Below, piece by piece: positions 9,465-17,776 of a stretch of DNA of 64,000 nt. The notes under the pieces were generated by a model, which saw only the letters and a program-made list of their open reading frames with translations, had not been told where the DNA came from and did no database searches. Within the stretch, counting starts at the first letter, position 1. Each line of letters begins with the position of its first letter. Position numbers and translations under genes: made by a program. The stretch is from G963662605 sp963667005 (GTDB lineage: Bacteria > Bacteroidota > Ignavibacteria > Ignavibacteriales > Ignavibacteriaceae), in assembly GCA_963667005.1 (NCBI GenBank), contig OY762937.1, forward strand, positions 434,001-498,000, written 5' to 3'.

Positions 9465-9610
9465 CCACCTTTTATTTGTTATAAAAATATACTTTGCGTC
9501 TTCGCGCCTTTGCGTGAAATTCTTCCTTCTGGCCATATCTAAAATCGCATATTTCAGATTTTGAAAATCTCCCATTTTGAGGCATTTTTAAGATTTACTT
9601 ATTGAGAATT

Positions 9611-10258
9611 ATGCTCCAAAACATCAAATTATTAGTTTTCGACCTGGACGGTACCTTAGTAGATTCCGAGATCACAATTTTTGAGGCAACGACCTCCTCA
9701 TTGCGGAAAATGAACGTTCCCCACAATTTCACCAAAGAAGAATTCCGCACGATGATCGGTCATCACTTCCTTACGGTCTTCAATAAGTTCGACGTTCATG
9801 TCACAGATATTGAATCATATCTAAACATATATAAACCATTCTATAATTCGCTATTGGATAAATCCATTTTATACCCCGATGTTGAAGAAACATTGAAGGT
9901 ACTTAAAGAAGCCGGTTATGAACTTGCCCTTTTAACGACAAAGTCCCAAGAACAGGCAAACAATGTACTCAGGCATTTCAATCTGTTGAAATATTTTGCT
10001 ATCGTTAACGGCAGGACTCCCGAAAGCGAAGTGAAACCATCACCTGCTCCTCTGCTCAGCATTTGCAGTACGCTTGGTTATAAACCGTCCGAGGCGCTGA
10101 TGATTGGTGATTCAGAGCTTGATGTGCAATGCGGCATAAATGCGAAAGCAAAAACCTGTGCTGTAACATTTGGCTTCCGGACCCCCGAACAATTAGTGTT
10201 AGAAAAACCGGATTTTATGGTAAATTCACTTAAAGAATTGCAACAACTATTATGTTGA
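9611..10258 (+). CDS. HAD-superfamily hydrolase, phosphoglycolate-phosphatase-like
   Basis: The 215-residue protein has all four HAD motifs in order: 'FDLDGTLVDSE' (nucleophile and acid Asp, near the N-terminus), 'LLTTK' (Thr of motif II), a Lys in 'ESEVKPSPAP' and 'MIGDSELDVQCG' (motif IV acids). The C1 helical cap between motifs I and II places it with the Gph/PGMB-like phosphatases. The ATG at 9611 is chosen over an upstream TTG because motif I then starts about nine residues in, as usual. Substrate cannot be inferred. It lies 25 bases before the ammonia-lyase gene and may be co-transcribed with it. Confidence 0.88.
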   Translation: MLQNIKLLVFDLDGTLVDSEITIFEATTSSLRKMNVPHNFTKEEFRTMIGHHFLTVFNKFDVHVTDIESYLNIYKPFYNSLLDKSILYPDVEETLKVLKEAGYELALLTTKSQEQANNVLRHFNLLKYFAIVNGRTPESEVKPSPAPLLSICSTLGYKPSEALMIGDSELDVQCGINAKAKTCAVTFGFRTPEQLVLEKPDFMVNSLKELQQLLC

Positions 10259-10283
10259 TTTACAAATTAACCACAAGTTATTT

Positions 10284-12242
10284 ATGAGATCAAAAAACTC
10301 CCCTTTACTTTGTCAGCTCGATGGCGGCGGACTCTCATTCTCGGACGTTATTCGCATCGCCTTTGATAAAGATCAGACCTACAAAATTGTTATTAAAAAA
10401 TCAGCCCTTAAGCAAATACGCGCCTCGCGCAATTACATTGACGGCATTGTTGCCGATACCGGCGTAAAAGAAACGCCTTTCATTTACGGAGTAAATACCG
10501 GATTCGGTGCAAACAAGCATAAGCTGGTTGAGCAGGATGTTACAACCATAAAAGATAAGCTTTCGCGAATTGCGTACAACCTTATCGCCAGTCATGCTAT
10601 CGGCGTAGGTGAGCGTATGCCGCGGGAAGTTGTCCGCGCAGCGATGCTGCTTCGTGCGAACACGCTCATCAAAGGTTACTCCGGTGTGCGCGTTGAGGTC
10701 ATCCAAAAAATTCTCGATTTGATCAATGCGGATATTACTCCCGTTGTGCCGGGACAAGGTTCCGTCGGCGGTAGCGGTGATCTGGCTCCCCTTTCCCACA
10801 TGGCACTTGTGTTCATTCACAACCCGTATTTAAATGGCAGTAAGAAAATCTCCGGAAAAGTTGAGCGTAGAAAAAAAGGAGCACCCGGAGAATACGAAAT
10901 TGTAGATGCCGAAACCGGCATTAAAGAAATCGGCGGCGGCATCACAATTAAAGATAAAGAAGGGCTTGCTCTTAACAACGGCACGCAATTCTTAACAGGC
11001 ATAACTACTATCGCGGCACATCACGCAGCATCGCTCGCAAAGATCAGCCAGATTTCTTCAGCCATGATCGCAGAATCATTTTTAAGTACCATTGATGCCT
11101 ATGATCCGCTGATTCATAAACTCCGTCCACATTCGGGACAAAAAGAAGCAGCAAAGACAATACGCGACCTGCTCAAGGGCAGCACATTTCTTTTTGATCC
11201 TTCAAGAGATATTGATGTCCGCTTTTACAAAGATGACATTGCAATTCAGCATATCGAGAAAGAACTTGGGTTAAGAAAAAAATATCAGCCGGTCAAAGAA
11301 CCGATTCAAGATTTCTACTCGGTGCGCTGCACGCCGCAGGTTATCGGCGCGTGTCTTGATACTATTAATTATGTAAAAACAATTTTAACAACCGAGTTCA
11401 ATTCGGTTAATGATAATCCTATTGTTAATCCATGGTTCGGCACAGAACGTAAAACCGGCAAAGCGATCTCCGGCGGTAATTTCCATGGCGAACCAATCGC
11501 ATTCGCCGCGGACTTTCTCAAGATTGCCATCGCCGAGTTAGGCAGCGTCTCCGAGCGGCGTGTTGCCGCAATTGTCGACCCGGATTTCAGCCGCGGACTG
11601 CCTGCATTCCTTACACCTGAATTAGTCATGGAAAACAAAGTTGAAGTAAAAGAAGAAGGCATGCATAGCGGACTCATGGTAGCCCAGTATCTGGCCGCCG
11701 CACTTGTTTCCGAGAACAAGGTATTGGCTCATCCGGCGAGTGTTGATTCCATTACCACCAGTGCTGGTGTTGAAGATCATGTAAGCATGGGTACGCACGG
11801 CGCACGGCAGGCACTCATGATTGCAAAGAACGTATATCACGTAATTGCAGTAGAACTGCTCGCTGCCGCACAAGCTATTGCGCTCCGCAAAAAGCAAACT
11901 CTCCATTCGTTATATAATATTGACGTGCGCATCAACGATGCAAAAGGGCATCTCCTGCTTCTTGAAAACCTGCCGAACGCAAGAGCTAAAACAAAAGCAC
12001 AAATAGCACAGTGCAAAAAACTTATTGAAAAACTGCTCGCTTTCAAAAAGTTACTTGATCAAAAAGCCAAGCCGTTCCAAAACGGAAAAGGTACTGCCGT
12101 CGCAGTTAAGTTTATTTCGGATATACTGCACAAAAACGGTTTACAATTTCCGATTTCACACGATGTCGTGTTGCATCACTATATAGATGTTATTGCCAAT
12201 AGTTTGATGAGCGGGGAATTTTTGCAGAAAGTAATAAAGTAA
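10284..12242 (+). CDS. histidine/aromatic amino acid ammonia-lyase family protein with variant MIO triad
   Basis: The fold signature is clear: 'IYGVNTGFG' (active-site Tyr loop), 'GSVGGSGDLAPLSH' (cofactor loop), 'EFNSVNDNPIV', 'GGNFHGEPIAFAAD' and 'DHVSMGTHGARQAL'. Members eliminate ammonia from histidine, phenylalanine or tyrosine, or isomerise them, using an MIO group that forms from Ala-Ser-Gly. Here the triad is Gly163-Ser164-Gly165. The usual 'GLALxNGT' motif reads 'GLALNNGT'. At 652 residues it is well above the roughly 500-550 of bacterial HutH; part of the excess is a basic insertion of about 50 residues after the cofactor loop. No urocanase or other hut genes are present, so the symbol hutH is withheld. 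The substrate is open. Confidence 0.85.
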   Translation: MRSKNSPLLCQLDGGGLSFSDVIRIAFDKDQTYKIVIKKSALKQIRASRNYIDGIVADTGVKETPFIYGVNTGFGANKHKLVEQDVTTIKDKLSRIAYNLIASHAIGVGERMPREVVRAAMLLRANTLIKGYSGVRVEVIQKILDLINADITPVVPGQGSVGGSGDLAPLSHMALVFIHNPYLNGSKKISGKVERRKKGAPGEYEIVDAETGIKEIGGGITIKDKEGLALNNGTQFLTGITTIAAHHAASLAKISQISSAMIAESFLSTIDAYDPLIHKLRPHSGQKEAAKTIRDLLKGSTFLFDPSRDIDVRFYKDDIAIQHIEKELGLRKKYQPVKEPIQDFYSVRCTPQVIGACLDTINYVKTILTTEFNSVNDNPIVNPWFGTERKTGKAISGGNFHGEPIAFAADFLKIAIAELGSVSERRVAAIVDPDFSRGLPAFLTPELVMENKVEVKEEGMHSGLMVAQYLAAALVSENKVLAHPASVDSITTSAGVEDHVSMGTHGARQALMIAKNVYHVIAVELLAAAQAIALRKKQTLHSLYNIDVRINDAKGHLLLLENLPNARAKTKAQIAQCKKLIEKLLAFKKLLDQKAKPFQNGKGTAVAVKFISDILHKNGLQFPISHDVVLHHYIDVIANSLMSGEFLQKVIK

Positions 12243-12301
12243 AATTTATCCGGAGAGACATACTCAGTCGCACGGCCGGAATAGAATAAGCTCATAAAAG
12301 A

Positions 12302-12418
12302 GCCCTCACTCTCAATCTCTCTCCCAAAGGGAGAGAGAGGTAAAAACACTTATTCATCCCGGGTCGGATTTTCATATCCCTCTTCTCCCTTTGGGAGAAG
12401 AGGTTAGGTGATGAGGGC
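12302..12418. repeat. about 117-bp palindromic intergenic element, copy 1
   Basis: The outer arms are GCCCTCA and TGAGGGC. Inside are two further hairpins, CTCTCTCCC-AAA-GGGAGAGAG and CTTCTCCC-TTT-GGGAGAAG. A second copy with the same arms and internal hairpins lies at 60760-60859. The rest of the 277-base gap contains only the lead to the receptor gene. Confidence 0.8.
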
Positions 12419-12519
12419 TATTCGTTCCAACACCCGAGAGAATACTTCATTTTGGAAAAATTCTGTATTAAACCGTCCCCGCGGTTGTTTTGTCTAAATA
12501 GTAAATTATATTGGTGGTT

Positions 12520-15315
12520 ATGAAACGGTTTTCGGTTCTCATCTTTCTTATCCTCTTCACTGCGGAAATTTTCAGTCAAGGTATAACGGTAAAAGGAGTT
12601 GTCCGTGACAGCTCTGATAATTCCAGATTAGTTAGTGCAGTTGTAGCCCTTAAAGACATACATAATAAACTAAAAACACATTTTACAACAACAGACGGCA
12701 ACGGTTCTTTTCGCTTAAATGGCGTGCCCTCCGGCGTGTGGGTCATGGAAGTGACCTATATGGGCTATCAAGACCATAAAGATACCCTGCGCATTCTTAG
12801 TCAAGACGTAAACCTTGGGAGCGTTCTGATGAAATCGGAAACCGTCGCACTCCCCACACAGATCGAAGTTATCGGCAATGTTGTTCCCGCACAGCAAAAA
12901 GCTGATACCGTGGAATACACGGCAAAGGCATTTAAGACCGAAGCAGATGCAAACGCGGAAGCACTGGTTACCAAAATTCCCGGTGTGCAAAACGATAACG
13001 GTACATTGAAAGCACAAGGCGAACAGGTTCAGCAGGTACTTGTCGATGGCAAACCATTCTTCGGTGAAGATCCGACCGTTACACTTCGCAACCTACCAGC
13101 TGAAATAATTGATAAAGTCCAGGTGTTTGACAAAATGAGCGATCAGGCACAGTTCACAGGATTTGATGATGGCAACTCTACCAAGGCAATCAATATCATA
13201 ACCAAAAGCGACAGGCGCAACGGTCAATTCGGAAAAATCTACGGAGGATATGGATCCGATGACCGTTTTCAAGGCGGTGGAGCAATTAACTTTTTCACCC
13301 CGGGAAGAAAACTTTCGCTCATCGGCATGGGCAATAATATTAATCAGCAGAATTTTTCCCAGCAAGATATTCTTGGCTTAACAAATAGCAGCGGTGGAGG
13401 CGGCAGTAGATTCGGCAACATGGGCGGAATGGGAGGCCGGAGAGGCGGTGGAGGTGGAGGCCGCGGAGGCAGTGACGCAAGCAACTTCATGGTCGGAACG
13501 CAAGACGGCAACACCAACACGTATTCAACCGGATTGAACTTTACCGACAACTCGGTTAAGGATCTAACCGTAAATCTTAGTTACTTTTTTAATAATGCAA
13601 AGAACACGACCGACCAGAATCTCGAGAGACAGTACTTTAGCAAACAGACGTATGATGAAACTTCAGAATACACAAGTAACAATCTGAATCACCGTATTAA
13701 CGGCAGGGTTGAATACGCGCTGGATACTCTCAACTCTTTGATTTACACCCCAAAGATTTATTTTCAAAATAATAATTCAACGACCGACTTATTCGGCATG
13801 AACTACCGTCCTGACGGCAGCCGTTTGAGCTCAGCATTGAACGACAACTCAACCGATGTTAATGGTTATCAGGTATCCAATGACTTGTTACTGCGGCATA
13901 AGTTTTCGCTTCCCGGCAGAACATTGTCTCTTGGTGTTTCGGCAGGATTGAACTTTAAACGTTCAAAAGCAGATGTGCTCTCTATCAGCGATTACATCGC
14001 GAGCAGCTATACGGATACGCTCGACGAAAAAACAAACGGCGTTCTCAACGGCAGGAATGTATCAGGTAATCTTGTCTATACTGAGCCTCTTGGCACAAAC
14101 AGCCAGCTGCAAATCAACGCCACAGCGAGTTTAAAAAGAAATGTCAGCGATAAAAAAACCGATTCGCTTGACCTGACCAACACGTATTACAATATTCTTG
14201 ACACACTTCACTCAAACGTTTACGCGAACGATTTTAAGACAATCTCGGGAGGAATCGCATACCGCTGGAATGACAATCCATACAGCCTGACTGTCGGTCT
14301 CGGTTATCAGAAATCTATTTTATCCGGAGATCAGACATTCCCGTTTGAGAGCCAGGTTGACAAGACCTTTGAAAACTTGCTGCCGAATATGCGGTTTATG
14401 TGGCGGCCTTCGAGAAGCAACTTTCTCCGCTTCAATTATAATACCTCTGTCAATGCCCCGTCAATTGATCAGCTGCAAAACACGATTGACAACAGCAACA
14501 CGCTCGTGTTGAAAGGCGGCAATCCGTATTTGAAGGCTGAATATAATCACCGGCTTATGGCTCAGTATATTAGTACGAATGTTAGTTCCGGTACAAACTT
14601 TTTTACCATGCTTATGTTCAATTATACCAACAATAACGTATCCAATGCTACTATTACTGCCACAAAGGATTCGACATTATCCAACGGTATGATATTAAAC
14701 AACGGTTCGCAATTTGTGTATCCGGTCAACCTTGATCATTCGTTGCAGCTGCGTTCTTTTACCAATGCCGGATTTATGATTGATGATATACGCAGCACTA
14801 TGAACTTTAACGCCTCGGTAACCTATACAACCACACCGGGATTGATAAACAACATTGAAAATATGTCCAAGACGGCCGCACTTGGCGCGGGCGTAATGTT
14901 AACAAGCAACATCAGCGAGGATATCGACTACCGCATTGGATACAACCCGACGTACAACCAGACCCGCAATGATGTACAGAAAAGTCTGAATAATAAGTAT
15001 ATCATTCACAACGCCAACGCCAGTTTTTACTGGATGTACTATGGCAACCTGTTTTTGCGCACGGACATAACATATTATTATAATTCAGGATTAACCGGCG
15101 GCGTGCAGAAAGATTACTATTTATGGAATGCCGGTATCGGAAGTAAACTTTTTGAGGATAAATCGGGTGAGATAAAGCTTGAAGTGTTTGATATACTCAA
15201 ACAAAATAAAAGTCTGACTAAAAACGTATCAGACACATACATCGAAGACCGCAACACACAAGTATTAAAACAATACGTACTACTAACGTTTACGTATAAC
15301 CTCAAAAGATTTTAA
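12520..15315 (+). CDS. TonB-dependent-receptor-like outer-membrane beta-barrel protein
   Basis: A signal peptide ends near 'TAEIFSQG', followed by a carboxypeptidase-regulatory-like domain ('ITVKGVVRDSSDNSRLVSAV', about residues 20-105). A plug-like region contains 'QVLVDGKPFFGEDPTVTLRN', and a long C-terminal barrel of the OMP_b-brl_3 type ends in 'LLTFTYNLKRF' with a terminal aromatic residue. About residues 287-320 are almost all Gly, Arg, Ser and Met, an extended flexible linker between plug and barrel. The upstream TTG/GTG codons are rejected in favour of the ATG, which gives a clean signal peptide. Such proteins may take up a ligand or act only as barrels; no partner gene shows the ligand. 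Confidence 0.85.
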   Translation: MKRFSVLIFLILFTAEIFSQGITVKGVVRDSSDNSRLVSAVVALKDIHNKLKTHFTTTDGNGSFRLNGVPSGVWVMEVTYMGYQDHKDTLRILSQDVNLGSVLMKSETVALPTQIEVIGNVVPAQQKADTVEYTAKAFKTEADANAEALVTKIPGVQNDNGTLKAQGEQVQQVLVDGKPFFGEDPTVTLRNLPAEIIDKVQVFDKMSDQAQFTGFDDGNSTKAINIITKSDRRNGQFGKIYGGYGSDDRFQGGGAINFFTPGRKLSLIGMGNNINQQNFSQQDILGLTNSSGGGGSRFGNMGGMGGRRGGGGGGRGGSDASNFMVGTQDGNTNTYSTGLNFTDNSVKDLTVNLSYFFNNAKNTTDQNLERQYFSKQTYDETSEYTSNNLNHRINGRVEYALDTLNSLIYTPKIYFQNNNSTTDLFGMNYRPDGSRLSSALNDNSTDVNGYQVSNDLLLRHKFSLPGRTLSLGVSAGLNFKRSKADVLSISDYIASSYTDTLDEKTNGVLNGRNVSGNLVYTEPLGTNSQLQINATASLKRNVSDKKTDSLDLTNTYYNILDTLHSNVYANDFKTISGGIAYRWNDNPYSLTVGLGYQKSILSGDQTFPFESQVDKTFENLLPNMRFMWRPSRSNFLRFNYNTSVNAPSIDQLQNTIDNSNTLVLKGGNPYLKAEYNHRLMAQYISTNVSSGTNFFTMLMFNYTNNNVSNATITATKDSTLSNGMILNNGSQFVYPVNLDHSLQLRSFTNAGFMIDDIRSTMNFNASVTYTTTPGLINNIENMSKTAALGAGVMLTSNISEDIDYRIGYNPTYNQTRNDVQKSLNNKYIIHNANASFYWMYYGNLFLRTDITYYYNSGLTGGVQKDYYLWNAGIGSKLFEDKSGEIKLEVFDILKQNKSLTKNVSDTYIEDRNTQVLKQYVLLTFTYNLKRF

Positions 15316-15327
15316 AGTTCACTGATT

Positions 15328-15738
15328 TCAGGTTTTGAGCAGCTTATCTGTCCAAAGCCTGAAACGGGTAAAATTTTTCCACATCTGCCTTATATCTTTT
15401 TCCTCATAGACATCACCGCTATATGAGACGGCGGTTTTGTGGTCAATAATCTTAGACAGATGCAGGAGGGCATTCTTTTTTTCTGGTGACGGGTTAATTA
15501 GCTCATCAATAAGCTGAACCAAATTGTGGTGATCTTCTCCCCGGCTTTTGACTCCCCCATATTTTATTGTTACCGCATCTCCATAGGCTATTGCCGCATG
15601 AACAATTAAAACACCACAGGCATTCCAATACTCGTATTCTCCGGCCAGTTCAGCACCGCTTAAGAAATTCTCAGCCACTTTCCGGTAGTTCACCGATTTT
15701 ACTTTTTCAACGGATATTTTTGTTGTCTTTTTTGTCAT
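15328..15738 (-). CDS. HEPN domain protein (toxin-like partner of the nucleotidyltransferase)
   Basis: The 136-residue helical protein has an R-x4-H motif in 'KSRGEDHH' followed by 'NLVQLIDELI', as in HEPN ribonuclease-like proteins of HEPN/MNT pairs. The start is the ATG of 'MTKKTTK', which has GGGGGA just upstream; an earlier ATG would have no such site. It overlaps the end of the nucleotidyltransferase gene by 32 bases, which implies translational coupling. In known pairs the HEPN protein is an RNase toxin and the MNT protein neutralises it, in some cases by adenylylating a Tyr near the HEPN active site. Toxicity here is inference. Confidence 0.8.
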   Translation of the reverse strand: MTKKTTKISVEKVKSVNYRKVAENFLSGAELAGEYEYWNACGVLIVHAAIAYGDAVTIKYGGVKSRGEDHHNLVQLIDELINPSPEKKNALLHLSKIIDHKTAVSYSGDVYEEKDIRQMWKNFTRFRLWTDKLLKT

Positions 15739-16348
15739 GTTTTCCCCCAATGAGATTTTTGCCCCATAAAAGAATTCCATCTTTTGCAATTCCCGTCAAT
15801 GGAGCCTTATTGTGTTTTAGACGATGCAAGAATTCTGTCTCTGAAATATAAAAAGGTGAGAGCGAAATTCCGAAGCGGCGGTGTAATTTTTCGCTTAATT
15901 CAAGAACAAGAGTTTCAAGATCGTCACTTGCGGCAGCAGTACGGGACACAATGCAGATATCATAGTCGCTCTCATCTGTATCTTCATGCCTCGCCACACT
16001 GCCGAATTGATATATTGAGAGGCACCGATTTTTCAGTGCACATACAATTTCTTTGTTGATTTCTTCTATATATTCATCCTCTTTTGCGAAAAGAGGTAGA
16101 ATGCTATTCGAAATAATTATATGGTCTCGATTTAAAGTAAAAATGTGGTCTCTTCCGCCGCGAATTCGCCTTACCAACCCCAATGACTCTAAATTCGTGA
16201 GTGAAGCAAGTGCAGCACGCGGTGTCATACCCGCAGCCTTCGACACGCTCCGCCCGGTCATGCCGTTTGCCGTGTATCGCAACGTTCGTAAAACGGCAAT
16301 ATTAGACCATGTTGAGAATACAGAATCTAAAACATTATGTACTATCAT
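15707..16348 (-). CDS. winged-helix/MNT nucleotidyltransferase fusion (antitoxin-like)
   Basis: Residues about 1-80 form a winged helix ('GRSVSKAAGMTPRAALASLT' plus a 'RIRGGRDHIFTLN' wing). Residues about 95-190 form a minimal nucleotidyltransferase with 'FGSVARHEDTDESDYDICIV', the GS...DxD catalytic signature. The start is taken at 'MIVHNVLD'; a longer version would translate the phased TATAC repeats as 'YILVYKSIHKYIKVYN', which is not protein-like. The architecture suggests an antitoxin that binds its own promoter and modifies or masks the HEPN partner encoded downstream. The family call is firm and the regulatory role is inferred. Confidence 0.83.
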   Translation of the reverse strand: MIVHNVLDSVFSTWSNIAVLRTLRYTANGMTGRSVSKAAGMTPRAALASLTNLESLGLVRRIRGGRDHIFTLNRDHIIISNSILPLFAKEDEYIEEINKEIVCALKNRCLSIYQFGSVARHEDTDESDYDICIVSRTAAASDDLETLVLELSEKLHRRFGISLSPFYISETEFLHRLKHNKAPLTGIAKDGILLWGKNLIGGKHDKKDNKNIR

Positions 16349-16352
16349 ATTA

Positions 16353-16397
16353 TATACTTTTATATACTTATGTATACTTTTATATACTAATATATAC
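16353..16397. promoter_or_regulatory. five TATAC boxes at exact 10-bp spacing before the MNT/HEPN pair
   Basis: TATAC begins at 16353, 16363, 16373, 16383 and 16393. Within this, TATACTTTTATATACT occurs twice with a 20-bp period. The array starts 4 bases upstream of the MNT start codon. A 10-bp phase puts every box on the same face of the helix, as expected for cooperative binding by the winged-helix protein. Confidence 0.6.
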
Positions 16398-16447
16398 AAT
16401 TGTATTATTATCCGCAAGCACACCGACTCATCAACACTTCGACCTTA

Positions 16448-16669
16448 AGAGTGTGTTGTCTAACTCAGGAGCACCGCAGGTGCGGCAGCTTAATAGTGGA
16501 ATGGTGTATTGGTATTTTTGAGTGCCGCAGGCACGGCTCTAATATCCTCGAAATTTCACCATAATTGAGCCGCTGCTCTGCAGCTCCCATTTTTTACTCA
16601 TGCCGCTATACTATTAAGCTGACACAGCTCTGCCGTTCTTGCAATCTATTGAGTTGTGCAATACACTCT
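16448..16669. repeat. MITE-like non-coding element with terminal and nested inverted repeats
   Basis: The outer arms AGAGTGTGTTGTCTAACTCA (from 16448) and the complement of 16649-16669 match with about five differences over 21 bases. Inside, CAGCTTAATAGT (16486-16497) is exactly complementary to 16610-16621. The centre holds further GC-rich short hairpins built from GTGCCGCAGGCAC-like units. There is no reading frame, and the element fills most of the gap between the MNT gene and the reductase. The remaining bases to 16824 show nothing recognisable. Confidence 0.6.
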
Positions 16670-16824
16670 AAAGATCGTAGTTAATGCTGCGTTGTCGGTT
16701 TAAGGCAATAAGTGCGTTCAAGATATCGCCATTTACCGCCACCACCCATCATAACATCGTTGCTTTCAAAATCACAAATCAGTAGTTTCAATAATTATAT
16801 TTAAAACATTATGGAAGAGAAATC

Positions 16825-17774
16825 ATGAAAACAGTACGATTCGGTAATTCGGATATGGAAATAACACGTGTAGGATTCGGTGCCTGGGCTATAGGTGGAA
16901 ACGGATGGGCTTTCGGCTGGGGAAGTCAGGATGACAAACAATCAATCGAAGCCATTCACAAGTCACTTGAGATGGGAGTCAACTGGATTGACACCGCAGC
17001 GGTTTATGGATGTGGCCATTCGGAAGAAGTTGTCGCTGAAGCATTAAAACAATGGGAAGGTCCTATACCTTATATTTTTACCAAATGTTCTCTTAACTGG
17101 ACGATAAAGGAAATACGTTTAAAAATCACGAACCGAAATCTATCCGCCGCGAATGCGAAAACAGCCTTCGCCGTTTAAAGGTTGATGTTATTGATCTCTA
17201 TCAGATACACCAGCCGCCCGTCGAAGATAATGATGCAGAACCGGCGTGGGAAATGATGGCGAAACTACAACAGGAAGGCAAAGTACGCTGGATAGGCGTC
17301 TCCAATTTCAACAAAAAACTCCTTCAGGCATGCGAGGCTATTGCGCCGGTAACTTCGCTTCAGCCGCCTTACAATTTAATTAATAGAAGTTATGAACCTG
17401 AAGTATTGCCGTACTGTAAAGAACGCAATATCGGAACAATAATTTATTCACCGATGGTTTCGGGACTCCTGACCGGTAAAATGACACGCGAACGCATTGC
17501 CGCCCTTCCTGAAGATGACTGGAGAAGAAGAACTCCGAATTTCAACGAACCTAAACTCACCAAGAATCTCGAGCTCGTTGAAAAGCTGAAGGAAATCGGT
17601 GAAAAATATAACGCGACTCCGGGTGAAATTGCAATCGCGTGGACTCTGAGAAATCCTGCTGTTACGGCGGCAATTGTTGGCGCCCGCAACGCAGAACAGT
17701 CCGAAGTGGTAATGCACGATCGCATTACACTCACGGATGAAGAAGCAGTTACATTAGAAAGTGTTCTCAAATAA
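16825..17774 (+). pseudogene. aldo/keto reductase, interrupted by a frameshift
   Basis: Two reading frames together make one aldo/keto reductase of about 316 residues. The first gives 'FGAWAIGG', 'NWIDTAAVYG' (catalytic Asp and Tyr) and 'YIFTKCS' (Lys), then derails. The +3-phase frame resumes immediately with 'NTFKNHEPKSIRRECENSL', 'VDVIDLYQIHQP' (His) and 'VRWIGVSNFN', and runs through to 'AAIVGARNAEQ'. The break is at about 17098-17103 ('tggacgat'), where one missing base would restore the frame. All four catalytic residues survive across the two parts, so the lesion is recent, a sequencing error or a recoding site. The next gene starts two bases after the stop. Confidence 0.85.
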
Positions 17775-17776
17775 AT

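Noticed and set aside
9321..9542. 73-residue plus-strand frame
   Set aside because: It covers the nested hairpin and has no ribosome-binding site or protein-like composition.
10284..12242. Symbol hutH for the ammonia-lyase homologue
   Set aside because: The cofactor triad and pocket motif are altered, the length is atypical and no other hut gene is present.
13344..13550. Pro-rich minus-strand frame
   Set aside because: It is the shadow of the Gly/Arg-rich linker of the TonB-receptor-like gene.
16350..16400. Phased repeats considered as a small CRISPR or tandem satellite
   Set aside because: The 10-bp period and absence of spacers fit protein-binding boxes, not CRISPR; no cas genes are present.
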